64,000 nucleotides of DNA, from NCBI GenBank assembly GCA_014896235.1, contig JADBKU010000002.1:58307-122306 (forward strand), read 5' to 3'. Source of the DNA: a bacterium. GTDB taxonomy: Bacteria > Desulfobacterota > Binatia > Binatales > Binataceae. This document shows, piece after piece, positions 46,964 to 56,225 of this stretch. Under the pieces are notes generated by a model. The model was given only the letters and a program-made list of their open reading frames with translations. It did no database searches and was not told the origin of the DNA. How positions within the stretch are numbered: the stretch's first letter is position 1; every line of letters begins with the position of its first letter. Both the position numbers and the translations under genes were made by a program.

Positions 46964-48454
46964 ATGCCGCAAAGCGTGCTCGCAATCGACCAGGGAACCA
47001 CCGGAACGACCGTGCTCGTCATTGACGCTTCGGGACGAATTCGATCGCGCGCCTACGGGGAAATCCGCCAGTTCTATCCGCGCCCCGGCTGGGTCGAGCA
47101 CGACGCGGAACAGATTTATAAATCCGTGGTGCGGCTCAGCCGCGCGGCGATCGCACGCGCCCGAATTCGCGCGGCCGACCTCGCCGCCGTCGGCATCGCG
47201 AACCAACGCGAGACCTTTGTCGTCTGGGAGCGTCAATCCGGCCGCCCGGTGCATCGCGCAATCGTATGGCAATGCCGGCGCGGCGAAGAAATCTGCCGCG
47301 CGCTGCGCCCGCGCGAGCCAGAAATAGCCGCGCGCACCGGATTGCTCGTCGATCCATATTTCTCGGGCGCGAAGCTCAAATGGCTGCTCGATCGCCAGCC
47401 CGATCTGCGCCGTCGCGCGGTGCGCGGCGAGCTTTGCTTCGGTACGATCGAATCCTGGCTGATATTCAAATTGACGCGGGGCGATGCGTTCATCTCCGAC
47501 ATCACCAACGCTTCGCGCACGATGCTGCTTAATCTCGAACGGCGCGAATGGGATTCCGAAATGATCGAAATGCTCGGCGCGCCGGTCGCGATGCTGCCGC
47601 GGGTGGTCGCGTCGCGCGGTCCGCTGGGCGAAGCGGCGGCGCGTACGATTTGCGAACGCGCGGTGCCGATCGGCGCGGCGATCGGAGACCAGCAGGCGGC
47701 GTTGTTCGGCCAGGGATGCGTCCGGGCGGGCGAGACGAAGGTGACATACGGCACCGGAGCCTTCATGCTGATGCATACGGGAAATCGCCGCATCGCCTCG
47801 CGGAATCGGCTGCTGACGACGGCCGCGCTCGATTCGGCCGGAGAACCGGCTTATGCGCTGGAAGGGTCGGTCTTCGTCGCCGGCGCCGCGGTGCAATGGC
47901 TGCGCGACGAATTAGGACTGATTTCGCGTTCAGCCGAGACTGAAAAACTGGCGAAAAAAAGCGCCAACCGAACTTCGCCCTACATGGTGCCGGCTTTTGT
48001 CGGATTGGGCGCGCCTTACTGGGACAGCGCCGCGCGTGGCGCGATCTTCGGACTCACCCGCGGCACGTCGCGCGCCGACCTCGTGAGAGCGGCCCTCGAC
48101 AGCATCGCGTATCAGACGCATGACGTTCTGGCCGCGATGGAGGCCGATGCGAACCAGCGGATTCCAGAGCTTCGCGCCGACGGCGGCGCGGCCGCAAATA
48201 ATTATCTGATGCAATTTCAGGCCGACATCCTTGGCCGCACGGTGACGCGCCCGGTCGTCATCGAAACGACCGCGCTCGGCGCCGGATTGCTGGCTGGCAT
48301 GGCCGTTGGAATCTGGCGGTCGCCGCGGGAATTCGCGGCGCTGCGAAAGGTCAAGCGGCGCTTCGAACCACAAATGCCCAGCGCCGAACGCGAACAACTG
48401 CTCAGCGGATGGCGCGATGCGGTCGCCCGGACTTTGAGCCGGCCGAACGAGTAG
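46964..48454 (+). CDS. glpK: Glycerol kinase
   Basis: VLAIDQGTTGTTVLVIDASGRIRSRAYGEIRQFYPRPGWVEHDAEQIY, IANQRETFVVWERQSGRPVHRAIVWQCRR, DGGAAANNYLMQFQADILG. Confidence 0.95.
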   Translation: MPQSVLAIDQGTTGTTVLVIDASGRIRSRAYGEIRQFYPRPGWVEHDAEQIYKSVVRLSRAAIARARIRAADLAAVGIANQRETFVVWERQSGRPVHRAIVWQCRRGEEICRALRPREPEIAARTGLLVDPYFSGAKLKWLLDRQPDLRRRAVRGELCFGTIESWLIFKLTRGDAFISDITNASRTMLLNLERREWDSEMIEMLGAPVAMLPRVVASRGPLGEAAARTICERAVPIGAAIGDQQAALFGQGCVRAGETKVTYGTGAFMLMHTGNRRIASRNRLLTTAALDSAGEPAYALEGSVFVAGAAVQWLRDELGLISRSAETEKLAKKSANRTSPYMVPAFVGLGAPYWDSAARGAIFGLTRGTSRADLVRAALDSIAYQTHDVLAAMEADANQRIPELRADGGAAANNYLMQFQADILGRTVTRPVVIETTALGAGLLAGMAVGIWRSPREFAALRKVKRRFEPQMPSAEREQLLSGWRDAVARTLSRPNE

Positions 48455-48477
48455 CGCTTCGCGTTGCGAGCGGAAAA

Positions 48478-48768
48478 TCAGGAATCCGGCGATGCTGAAG
48501 GCCGCGCTGGTTTAATCGTCGTGACTCTCAAACCGCGGGATGTCCATCCCACGTCGAAGCCGACTTCGTCGCCTTCGCGGATTAATTCGATTCCCGGAAA
48601 CCGGGGACCAAGCGGCGCCCCAACCACGGCAACGAAAGGGAATTGAAATTCTATTTCGCGTCCGCCTCGCGAACGCAGCACTCCTCGTCCGCGCGAGCGA
48701 TCCAACAGAACGATGAGTCCCTTATAGAAATTTTCGGGAAATCGTTCGCTGTCGAACTCGTCAGGCAT
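48478..48768 (-). CDS. Small hypothetical protein
   Basis: ORF 96 aa, MPDEFDSERFPENFYKGLIVLLDRSRGRGVLRSRGGREIEFQFPFVAVVG; same strand as downstream grx operon. Confidence 0.5.
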   Translation of the reverse strand: MPDEFDSERFPENFYKGLIVLLDRSRGRGVLRSRGGREIEFQFPFVAVVGAPLGPRFPGIELIREGDEVGFDVGWTSRGLRVTTIKPARPSASPDS

Positions 48769-48799
48769 GTTATCGTTTCTTCGGCATGGCGGGGCTTGT

Positions 48800-49063
48800 T
48801 CAGCCCGGCTCCGCCAACAGGCCGTCCAGCTTTCCCTGCAGGTCCAGAGCGCGCAGCTCGTCGTATCCGCCGATTATTTTTCCATTAATGAAAATTTCCG
48901 GCACTGTACGCCTCCCGCCGGATAATTCCACCATCCTTTCGCGCAACTCGGGATCGTCGGTCACGTCAATTTCATTGAATTCCACACCCTTGGCGCGCAA
49001 CAAAGACTTCGCCCGCACGCAGTACGGGCAATAGCTTGTCGTATAAACTTCGACTTTCGCCAC
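48800..49063 (-). CDS. grxC: Glutaredoxin 3 type
   Basis: VEVYTTSYCPYCVRAKSLLRAKGVEFNEIDVT, RRTVPEIFINGKIIGGYDEL; GTG 49063 preceded by AGAGGAG SD (track ORF begins at 49123). Confidence 0.93.
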   Translation of the reverse strand: MAKVEVYTTSYCPYCVRAKSLLRAKGVEFNEIDVTDDPELRERMVELSGGRRTVPEIFINGKIIGGYDELRALDLQGKLDGLLAEPG

Positions 49064-49126
49064 GTCAGCTCCTCTGGCTTCAATTCTTTCGCGCTCCGCG
49101 CGCGCCATCAAGGTCTTCATCACGAT

Positions 49127-49807
49127 TTATCGCGCATCCGCGTAGTGCCGTTTCAGCCACGCCGGCGACGCGCCCGCGAAATAGAGCGTCTTGATCAACC
49201 ACATGCGGAAGATCGTTCGCCCGACGCCGTCGCTCCGCCAGCGCCGCGACGACGTTTGCACCGTGGCGCGCAGGCAAGCCAGGCGGCCAAGGCGCTTCAT
49301 TCTGCGAACGAAATCGACGTCTTCGCACAATTCGATCTCCGCGAATCCGCCCAGCTGAAAAAACGCATCCCGACGCACGAAGATTGCCTGATCGCCCGTC
49401 GCCGAGCGCATCATCCGCGAGCGCAGATTGATCATCGCAGCGACCATCCGCAAGCCGCCGCCATACTCATCGAACGCAACGTCGAACCGGCCGCCGATCA
49501 CCGCGGGGTTCGTCAGCGCTGCGGCGATTTCGCGCCCGAAACCGTCTCCAACCAGCGTGTCGGCGTGTACGAAAACCAGAGCGTCTCCGGCCGCGGCCGC
49601 CGCGCCGGCGTTCATCTGGCGCGCTCGTCCGCGCGCGGACACGATCACTCGGTCGCATCGCGCGCGCGCCAAGGCGACGCTTCGGTCGGAACTCCCGCCA
49701 TCGACCACGATGATCTCGGCGTCCGGGGCGCCGCGGCGGAGCGCTTCCAGAGTCGCTTCGATCGCGCGCTCCTCGTTGAGCATCGGAACGATCGCGGTCA
49801 ATTTCAT
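49127..49807 (-). CDS. Glycosyltransferase family 2 (TIGR04283-like)
   Basis: MKLTAIVPMLNEERAIEATLEALRRGAPDAEIIVVDGGSSDRSVALA...GRARQMNAGAAAAAGDALVFVHADT. Confidence 0.88.
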   Translation of the reverse strand: MKLTAIVPMLNEERAIEATLEALRRGAPDAEIIVVDGGSSDRSVALARARCDRVIVSARGRARQMNAGAAAAAGDALVFVHADTLVGDGFGREIAAALTNPAVIGGRFDVAFDEYGGGLRMVAAMINLRSRMMRSATGDQAIFVRRDAFFQLGGFAEIELCEDVDFVRRMKRLGRLACLRATVQTSSRRWRSDGVGRTIFRMWLIKTLYFAGASPAWLKRHYADAR

Positions 49808-49810
49808 GCG

Positions 49811-50482
49811 TCAATCCAGGCGTGGATTCACGAGCGTTCCCGATGCCGTCAAATTTTCGTACCCGCGAATCCGAACGATGCGGCCGTCAATCTCCAAACG
49901 CTTCTCCTGATAAAGGCGGATCGCCAGCGGGTAGATGCGATGTTCTTCCGCGTGGATTCGAGCGGCCAGGGCGGCCTCGTCGTCGTCTGGTAAAATTGGC
50001 ACAACCGCTTGAACGATTATCGGACCGTCATCGACTCCTTCGGTGACGAAGAAGACCGTGCAACCCGTGAATCGCGCGCCATAGGCGAGCGCCTGCCGCA
50101 CGGCGTTGACGCCGGGGAAAGCCGGGCACAATGCGGGATGGATGTTCATGATCCGCCCGCGGAACGCGTCAATCATCACCGGAGACAGCAATCTCATGAA
50201 CCCCGCGCACACGACCAATTCCACGTCACGCGACTGGAGCGCCGCAACCAGCGCATGATCGAAATCGCATCGATTCGCGTAGACGCGATGATCGATCGTC
50301 ATCGCGGGTATGCCGTGTCGGCGGGCGCGCTCAAGTCCTCCCGCCGCCGCTTTGTTGGAAATCACCAGGCGAATGTCGGCGCGCAAATCGCCGTTGGCGA
50401 TCGCGTCGATTATCGCCTGCAGATTCGTGCCTTCGCCGGAAATCAGCACGCCGAGTCTTACTGGCGGCGGTGCGACATTCAT
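49811..50482 (-). CDS. purN: Phosphoribosylglycinamide formyltransferase
   Basis: RLGVLISGEGTNLQAIIDAI, AGFMRLLSPVMIDAFRGRIMNIHPALCPAFPG; start ATG 50482. Confidence 0.96.
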   Translation of the reverse strand: MNVAPPPVRLGVLISGEGTNLQAIIDAIANGDLRADIRLVISNKAAAGGLERARRHGIPAMTIDHRVYANRCDFDHALVAALQSRDVELVVCAGFMRLLSPVMIDAFRGRIMNIHPALCPAFPGVNAVRQALAYGARFTGCTVFFVTEGVDDGPIIVQAVVPILPDDDEAALAARIHAEEHRIYPLAIRLYQEKRLEIDGRIVRIRGYENLTASGTLVNPRLD

Positions 50483-51516
50483 GCGAACGTCACCCCTTTT
50501 TGCCCGCGTTGGATTTCGCCAATCACATATGCGCCATGTTTCCGCAGCCGCAGATGGCGAACTACCGCATCGGCGCAATCAGGCCGCACGACGGCGATCA
50601 TGCCGATCCCATTGTTGAAGGTGCGGTCCATCTCCGCCTGCTGAATTCGTCCCGAGCGCGCAATCAGATCGAAAATCGGCTGACGCGGCCACGCGCCGCG
50701 GCGGATCACGGCGCGCAGCTTCGGCGGCATCACGCGCGGCAAATTTTCGATCACTCCGCCGCCGGTGATATTCGCGAGTCCACGCAGTGGAAATCGCTCA
50801 AAAAGTTCGATGGCTGCCTGCGCGTAGATTCTCGTGGGTCGCAGCAATTCTTCCGCCAACGTGCATCCCAACTCCGCGATTCGCTTGTTCAGTTTAAGTT
50901 TGCCGATTTCAAGCAAAGCTTTGCGCGCCAGCGAGTAGCCGTTCGAATGCAGGCCCGACGACGCAATTCCGATCAACGCGTCTCCCGCGCGCATCGTGTT
51001 TGGATTGGGGATTTTCGCGCGCTCCGCCAGGCCGACGGCAAAGCCGGCAAGATCGTATTCGCCCTTCGCATACATTCCCGGCAATTGGGCCGTTTCGCCG
51101 CCCACGAGCGCCATCCCGGCCATTTTACATCCGCGCGCGACGCCTTTGACGATTGCCAACGCGACGCGCGAATCGAGTTTGCCCGAACCAATATAGTCCA
51201 AAAAAAACAGCGGTCGCGCGTTATGGCATACGATGTCATTGACGCACATCGCCACGCAGTCGATGCCGATCGTGTCGTGGCGGCCGGTCGCGAATGCGAT
51301 CTTGAGTTTCGTGCCGACGCCGTCAGTTCCCGCGACGAGCACCGGCGCCCGCAGCTTCGCGGCCTCGCCAAGGTCGAAGATCGCGCCGAAACCGCCGATT
51401 CCGCCCAGCACTCCGGCGCCGGCGGTCCGGCGCGCGATTCTTCCGATCAGCGGTATCAGCCGCTCTTTGAGATCGATATCGACGCCCGCCGATTTGTAGG
51501 TCAGTCGCTTGGCCAT
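50479..51516 (-). CDS. purM: Phosphoribosylformylglycinamidine cyclo-ligase
   Basis: LTYKSAGVDIDLKERLI, VAGTDGVGTKLKIAF, VGGETAQLPGMY, NITGGGVIENLPRVMP; start ATG 51516; ATGA overlap with purN. Confidence 0.96.
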   Translation of the reverse strand: MAKRLTYKSAGVDIDLKERLIPLIGRIARRTAGAGVLGGIGGFGAIFDLGEAAKLRAPVLVAGTDGVGTKLKIAFATGRHDTIGIDCVAMCVNDIVCHNARPLFFLDYIGSGKLDSRVALAIVKGVARGCKMAGMALVGGETAQLPGMYAKGEYDLAGFAVGLAERAKIPNPNTMRAGDALIGIASSGLHSNGYSLARKALLEIGKLKLNKRIAELGCTLAEELLRPTRIYAQAAIELFERFPLRGLANITGGGVIENLPRVMPPKLRAVIRRGAWPRQPIFDLIARSGRIQQAEMDRTFNNGIGMIAVVRPDCADAVVRHLRLRKHGAYVIGEIQRGQKGVTFA

Positions 51517-51524
51517 ATGCTTGA

Positions 51525-52094
51525 TTATCGCCGAAACGCGAGCGCCGTGGCGCGCCATGCGCGCCGCCCGCCCGGATATTCGACCAAGCCTTCACGATAG
51601 CGTCTCAGTTCCATAGCGCAGAGAAGTTCGCGCAATTCGTAATGACCAAGCGCAAAACGCGAGTCGCGCAAATGACCGACGCCCACCTCGTCGATTAGAA
51701 ACGTATCGAAGAGCAGAGCGCCGCCCGGCTTGAGCACGCGGACCAGGTCGGGAACAAGCTCCCGCTCTAGAAAATTCACGTTCAACACGGCCGCAAAGCT
51801 ATGCGAGCGAAACGGCAAGCCCGCCGTCAGATCGGCCATGACGGGTTTGATCGGCAGATCCTCGGCGCGGCTGGCAAGCGCTATCGCTTCCAGCGCCGGC
51901 GCCGAATAATCGACCGCGACGACGGCAAAATCCGCGCGCGCCAGGGCGAGCGAATTGCGGCCCGTTCCCGCCGCGATATCCAGCGCCGGTCCGCGCGGCA
52001 GCTCGGCAATCATCCCGACAACCGACGGTTCGGGCGCTCCTGCGGTCGTTCCGCGATGGCGCCGCTCCCATTCTTCCCTCCGACCGTCGGTCAT
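51525..52094 (-). CDS. Class I SAM-dependent methyltransferase
   Basis: ALDIAAGTGRNSLALARADFAVVAVDYSAPAL. Confidence 0.88.
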   Translation of the reverse strand: MTDGRREEWERRHRGTTAGAPEPSVVGMIAELPRGPALDIAAGTGRNSLALARADFAVVAVDYSAPALEAIALASRAEDLPIKPVMADLTAGLPFRSHSFAAVLNVNFLERELVPDLVRVLKPGGALLFDTFLIDEVGVGHLRDSRFALGHYELRELLCAMELRRYREGLVEYPGGRRAWRATALAFRR

Positions 52095-52810
52095 AACACC
52101 CGCGCCAGCGTCAGCACGTCAACGCGCCGCGCGCCCGCCTGCAGCAACACGCGCGCGCACTCGTCGGCCGTCGCGCCGGTCGTCATCACATCATCGACCA
52201 GCAGGATGCTGCGATTCGCAACTCGCGCCGGACGGCGCACGGCAAAGGCGTTGCGGATGTTTTCGCGGCGTCCACGACGGGTGCGCGCCGTCTGCGGCGG
52301 AGTCGCCCGTATTCTCATTAGGTTGCCCGCATCGATCGGACGCTCGATACGCCGCGCCACCGCCCGTCCAAGCATCGCGGCCTGATTGAAACCACGCCAG
52401 CGGAGGCGGCTTCGATGAAGCGGCACCGGAATTACCAAATCGTAATCGGCGTCGCCGAGCGGCAGTTCCGCGCCGAGGCATTCTGCCAGCGCCCTGCCCA
52501 GGGATTGGTCTAGACCATATTTGTGGCGCCGGATCAGCGACGCAATTAGGCCCGCATCACGCCCGGCGCCGTCGCGATACGCCGCGACCGCCCGCGCCCG
52601 GCTGAAATGAGGCGGCGCGGCGGCGCAGCGCTCGCACCATTCGCTCGCCCCGGCAATCGGGATTCCGCAGACCGCGCAGAGCGGTTCGCTTAAGCGATCG
52701 ATTTTGCCGATACAGAGCGAACAGACAAGTTCATGGGTTTCGATCGGTAGCCGCCCGCCGCACGCGGCGCATCGTGGCGGAAAGACGAAGTTGAGCAAAT
52801 ACCGCAACAT
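52091..52810 (-). CDS. comF: ComF family protein (phosphoribosyltransferase-like)
   Basis: N-terminal zinc ribbon CAACGGRLP...CSLCIGKI; PRTase motif ILLVDDVMTTGATADECARVLLQAGA. Confidence 0.9.
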   Translation of the reverse strand: MLRYLLNFVFPPRCAACGGRLPIETHELVCSLCIGKIDRLSEPLCAVCGIPIAGASEWCERCAAAPPHFSRARAVAAYRDGAGRDAGLIASLIRRHKYGLDQSLGRALAECLGAELPLGDADYDLVIPVPLHRSRLRWRGFNQAAMLGRAVARRIERPIDAGNLMRIRATPPQTARTRRGRRENIRNAFAVRRPARVANRSILLVDDVMTTGATADECARVLLQAGARRVDVLTLARVL

Positions 52811-52930
52811 TGGCGCGTCCCAATTCCATCAGCTTAAGCCGCAAACCGCCAGACTCAAGCCTTGGCGGCATGGCGGAAAATTGCCCGCACAGCCGATCCG
52901 CTTCGGCCGCATTTATGTTATAGAGCGGGC

Positions 52931-54148
52931 ATGGACGCACCGCTTAAGGGTATTCGGGTCATCGATTGGACGATTTGGCAGCAAGGTCCGGTCGCCACCA
53001 CGATGCTTGCCGATCTCGGCGCCGAGGTAATCAAGATTGAAGAGCGCGACAAGGGCGATCCGGGACGGGCAATCTTCGCCATCGGCGGCTCGGCCGCGAC
53101 CGCAAAGAGCGGCCATAATTTCTATTTCGAGGCGAATAATCGCCACAAACAGAGCCTGACGCTCGATTTGAGCAAGCCTGAGGCCCGCGAGGTCGTATAT
53201 CGGCTTGCCGAAAAATCAGACGTCTTCGTACAAAACTTCCGCAAGGGCGTCGCCGATCGTCTCGGCCTGAGTTACGCCGAGCTGGCGAAACGAAATCCGA
53301 AGATAATCTACGCTAGTTCATCCGGCTACGGCCCGAACGGACCGGACAGCGGCGAGCCTTCATTCGATTATCTGGCGCAATCCCGCTCCGGGATCATGAA
53401 CATCGCAAGCGTCGCGACCGACGAACCGATTTATCTGAACGGCGGAATCGCCGACCAGATGGGCGCGATCATGCTGGCTTACGGCGTGATGACCGCGTTA
53501 GTGGCGCGCGAACGTTACGGTGTGGGGCAGGAGGTCAACGCTTCGCATCTTGGCTCGATGATCGCGCTGCAGGGCTTGAACGTCTCCAGCCGGACCATTC
53601 TTGGCCACGAGTTCCCGCGTTCGACCCGCGACGACGCGTACAATCCGCTCTGGAACCACTATCGATGCGCCGACGGCAAGTGGCTGAGCCTCGGGATGCT
53701 GCAGACCGACCGCTACTGGAAAGATTTTTGCGTCGCGCTAGAGATGCCGGAACTGATTGACGATCCGCGCTTCAATTCAATCCGCGCGCGCGGCAAGAAC
53801 CATCGCGAGCTTGTCGCCATCCTCGATCAGGCGTTCGCGCGCAAGACCCGCGACGAATGGATGGGCATTCTCAAGCGCGGCGGGGATTTCATTTACACGC
53901 GCGTCAACTCGATCGACGATCTGCCGGACGACGAGCAGGTTCTGGCCAACGATTACATCGTCGCTTACGACCATCCCGAAATCGGCCCGACCAAGCTTGT
54001 GGGCGTGCCGATCATGCTCAGCAAAACGCCTGGCAATCCGCGCGGCCGGGCGCCTGAGCTTGGCGAAAATACCGAGATGATTTTGACCGAGATGCTGGGC
54101 TATTCTTGGGAAGACGTCGCGCGACTGCGCGAGAGCGGTGTAATCTAG
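52931..54148 (+). CDS. CaiB/BaiF family CoA-transferase
   Basis: MDAPLKGIRVIDWTIWQQGPVATTMLADLGAEVIKIEERDKGDPGR; start ATG 52931. Confidence 0.92.
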   Translation: MDAPLKGIRVIDWTIWQQGPVATTMLADLGAEVIKIEERDKGDPGRAIFAIGGSAATAKSGHNFYFEANNRHKQSLTLDLSKPEAREVVYRLAEKSDVFVQNFRKGVADRLGLSYAELAKRNPKIIYASSSGYGPNGPDSGEPSFDYLAQSRSGIMNIASVATDEPIYLNGGIADQMGAIMLAYGVMTALVARERYGVGQEVNASHLGSMIALQGLNVSSRTILGHEFPRSTRDDAYNPLWNHYRCADGKWLSLGMLQTDRYWKDFCVALEMPELIDDPRFNSIRARGKNHRELVAILDQAFARKTRDEWMGILKRGGDFIYTRVNSIDDLPDDEQVLANDYIVAYDHPEIGPTKLVGVPIMLSKTPGNPRGRAPELGENTEMILTEMLGYSWEDVARLRESGVI

Positions 54149-54215
54149 GCTAGCGCCTTACGCGTCGCATCCGCAGTTGGGCGCACGGCCGAATGATTTT
54201 GGGGAGAGATCAGCT

Positions 54216-54626
54216 ATGCCGTTAACCGGAACGATGGAAGATCGCGAACAGATTCGCGAACTCTACGCGCGTTACGCCTTTACGATCGATCATGGCCCGC
54301 ATGACGATTGGGTCCGATGTTTCACTGAGGACGGCGTCTTCGAAAGCCCCCGGCTTGGCCGCCACGCCGGCCATGACGGACTGCGGAAGTTCACCCAAAT
54401 GTACAAGAACTCCGCAGGCGACGCGCAGGTTCGCCACATGATGACCAATGTCATCTTCACGATCGATGGCGACACCGCGATGGGCGGATGCTATCTGGAA
54501 TATTTCCATTGCAAGAACGGCAGGGCCACGCTCGAGGCGATCGGCCGCTACCAGGACGAATTGCGCAAAATCAACGGCCAGTGGCTGTTCCAGTACCGCC
54601 GCGTCTATATCGACGGCCACGGTTGA
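54216..54626 (+). CDS. SnoaL-like/NTF2-fold nuclear transport factor family protein
   Basis: MEDREQIRELYARYAFTIDHGPHDDWVRCFTEDGVFESPRLGRHAGHDGLRKF. Confidence 0.82.
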   Translation: MPLTGTMEDREQIRELYARYAFTIDHGPHDDWVRCFTEDGVFESPRLGRHAGHDGLRKFTQMYKNSAGDAQVRHMMTNVIFTIDGDTAMGGCYLEYFHCKNGRATLEAIGRYQDELRKINGQWLFQYRRVYIDGHG

Positions 54627-54647
54627 GCGGCGCGGCCGGCGCTTGAT

Positions 54648-55532
54648 TCACGCGGCCCCGGATAAAGCGGATTCCAGATCGGCCGGATAAGGCGCCGAAA
54701 TACGCACGAAAGCGCCGCTGGGAGCCGTCAGTTCGAGTTCCGCCAGATGCAGCCAGAAGCGCCCCGGCGCGAGCCGAAGCGCTTGCGGACCGCCGTATAA
54801 TTCATCGCCGGCGATCGGGAATCCCGCGCTCGCCAGATGCACGCGAATCTGATGGCGAACGCCGGTCGTCGGCGCCGCTGCAACCAAAGTAAAACCGCCG
54901 ATTCTCCTGAGCGGCGCGACGGCGGTCAGCGCGGGGCGCGGATTCGATCGATACGCGCTGGCGGCTGACCCGACCGGCGGCCAGCTACGAACCGCGACCA
55001 TCCGCCGCGGATTCTTCGCATGATGAGCGATCGGCGAATCGATCTGCAGCGGCCGTTCGATCGCTCCCGCGACCAGCGCATGATAACGCCGCATGATCGC
55101 GCCGTTTTTGAGCGCAGCACGCATCACGGCGTATGCGCCTGGATTGCGCGCGATCATCAGCGCCCCCGAAGTGCCGTTGTCCAACCGATGGATCAATCCA
55201 CCCTCGGCCGGTTTCGGCCCCGCTTCAGCGGTCTCTGGAAAGCGCGCGACGACCGCGTTCATCATCGTGCCGTTCTCCCCCGGACGCAGCGGGTAGCAGG
55301 CCATGGGAGCCGGTTTGGCGACGATCAAAAGATCGCGGTCTTCGTAGAGAATCGCCAGTTCGGATTTGGCGGCGGGCGCTATCGCCGGCGTTTCGGAGGC
55401 CGGCTCAATCTCGACCGCGTCGCCGGACGCGACCGCCTCGCCCTTGCGCCAACGCCGCCCGTTGACCCGCACCCGGCCCGATTCGATAAGTTCGCGCGCG
55501 GCGCGGCGCGACTGTGCGAGGCCCAGCCGCAC
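54648..55532 (-). CDS. RluA family pseudouridine synthase with S4 domain
   Basis: ARELIESGRVRVNGRRWRKG (S4), GGLIHRLDNGTSGALMIARN, GVRHQIRVHLASAGFPIAGDELYGG. Confidence 0.93.
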   Translation of the reverse strand: MRLGLAQSRRAARELIESGRVRVNGRRWRKGEAVASGDAVEIEPASETPAIAPAAKSELAILYEDRDLLIVAKPAPMACYPLRPGENGTMMNAVVARFPETAEAGPKPAEGGLIHRLDNGTSGALMIARNPGAYAVMRAALKNGAIMRRYHALVAGAIERPLQIDSPIAHHAKNPRRMVAVRSWPPVGSAASAYRSNPRPALTAVAPLRRIGGFTLVAAAPTTGVRHQIRVHLASAGFPIAGDELYGGPQALRLAPGRFWLHLAELELTAPSGAFVRISAPYPADLESALSGAA

Positions 55533-55557
55533 CAGCCAGCGATCGAGCCGCTCGCCG

Positions 55558-56127
55558 TCAGTTGCTGGAAATTCCGTGACGCACCCAGCCTTCGATTTGG
55601 CGATAAAATCCGGCGAAAGGATCGTCTCCCGGCGCGGGTTGAAAATAACATTTCTGCATGAAGTCGAGCGCGCCGGAGTAATGCTCGAAGCGCCGGCTCA
55701 ACTCTTCGAACATCAGGAAACCGGGATTGTAAAGCGCCACGTCCAGTTCGGAAACCGCATGGTACGAGCGCGCCCCCTCGGCGAAGTAATAGTCAAGATA
55801 GCCGCCGCGCTCGACGTAGCGCCGAAATAATCCCGACATGAAAAGCGTGTAGTCGCCGACGTACTTGCGCAATTCGCGCTCGCCCGCGATGCGCGCGCCG
55901 GCGTTTGGGGCAGCCGCGGCCAGCATCGCCTCGACCACGCTGGTCAGGCGCCGTCCTTCGGCGCCGCGCAGCGCCAGCCATCGGTCGGAACGGCTGAACT
56001 CCGCAAGCATCGTTGCGACGTACTCCACGACCGGCCGATCGTGAATTCCAAGCTGATCGAAACTTTTGCGCACCAGCGTGAGAAAAAAGCCCTTGAGCTT
56101 TTCGACGGAAGAAACCGGAACTGGCAT
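55558..56127 (-). CDS. Hypothetical protein
   Basis: ORF with likely start ATG 56127 (MPVPVSSVEKLKGFFLTLVRKSFDQLGIHD); no family recognised. Confidence 0.6.
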   Translation of the reverse strand: MPVPVSSVEKLKGFFLTLVRKSFDQLGIHDRPVVEYVATMLAEFSRSDRWLALRGAEGRRLTSVVEAMLAAAAPNAGARIAGERELRKYVGDYTLFMSGLFRRYVERGGYLDYYFAEGARSYHAVSELDVALYNPGFLMFEELSRRFEHYSGALDFMQKCYFQPAPGDDPFAGFYRQIEGWVRHGISSN

Positions 56128-56225
56128 GACGGGACCGTGCAGCCTCCTTCCCGGGCGCCAGGCGCCGCCGGCGCCGTTTAACAATAAAATAACAGAAGCG
56201 CGCCGCCTCAATCCATGCCGGACCG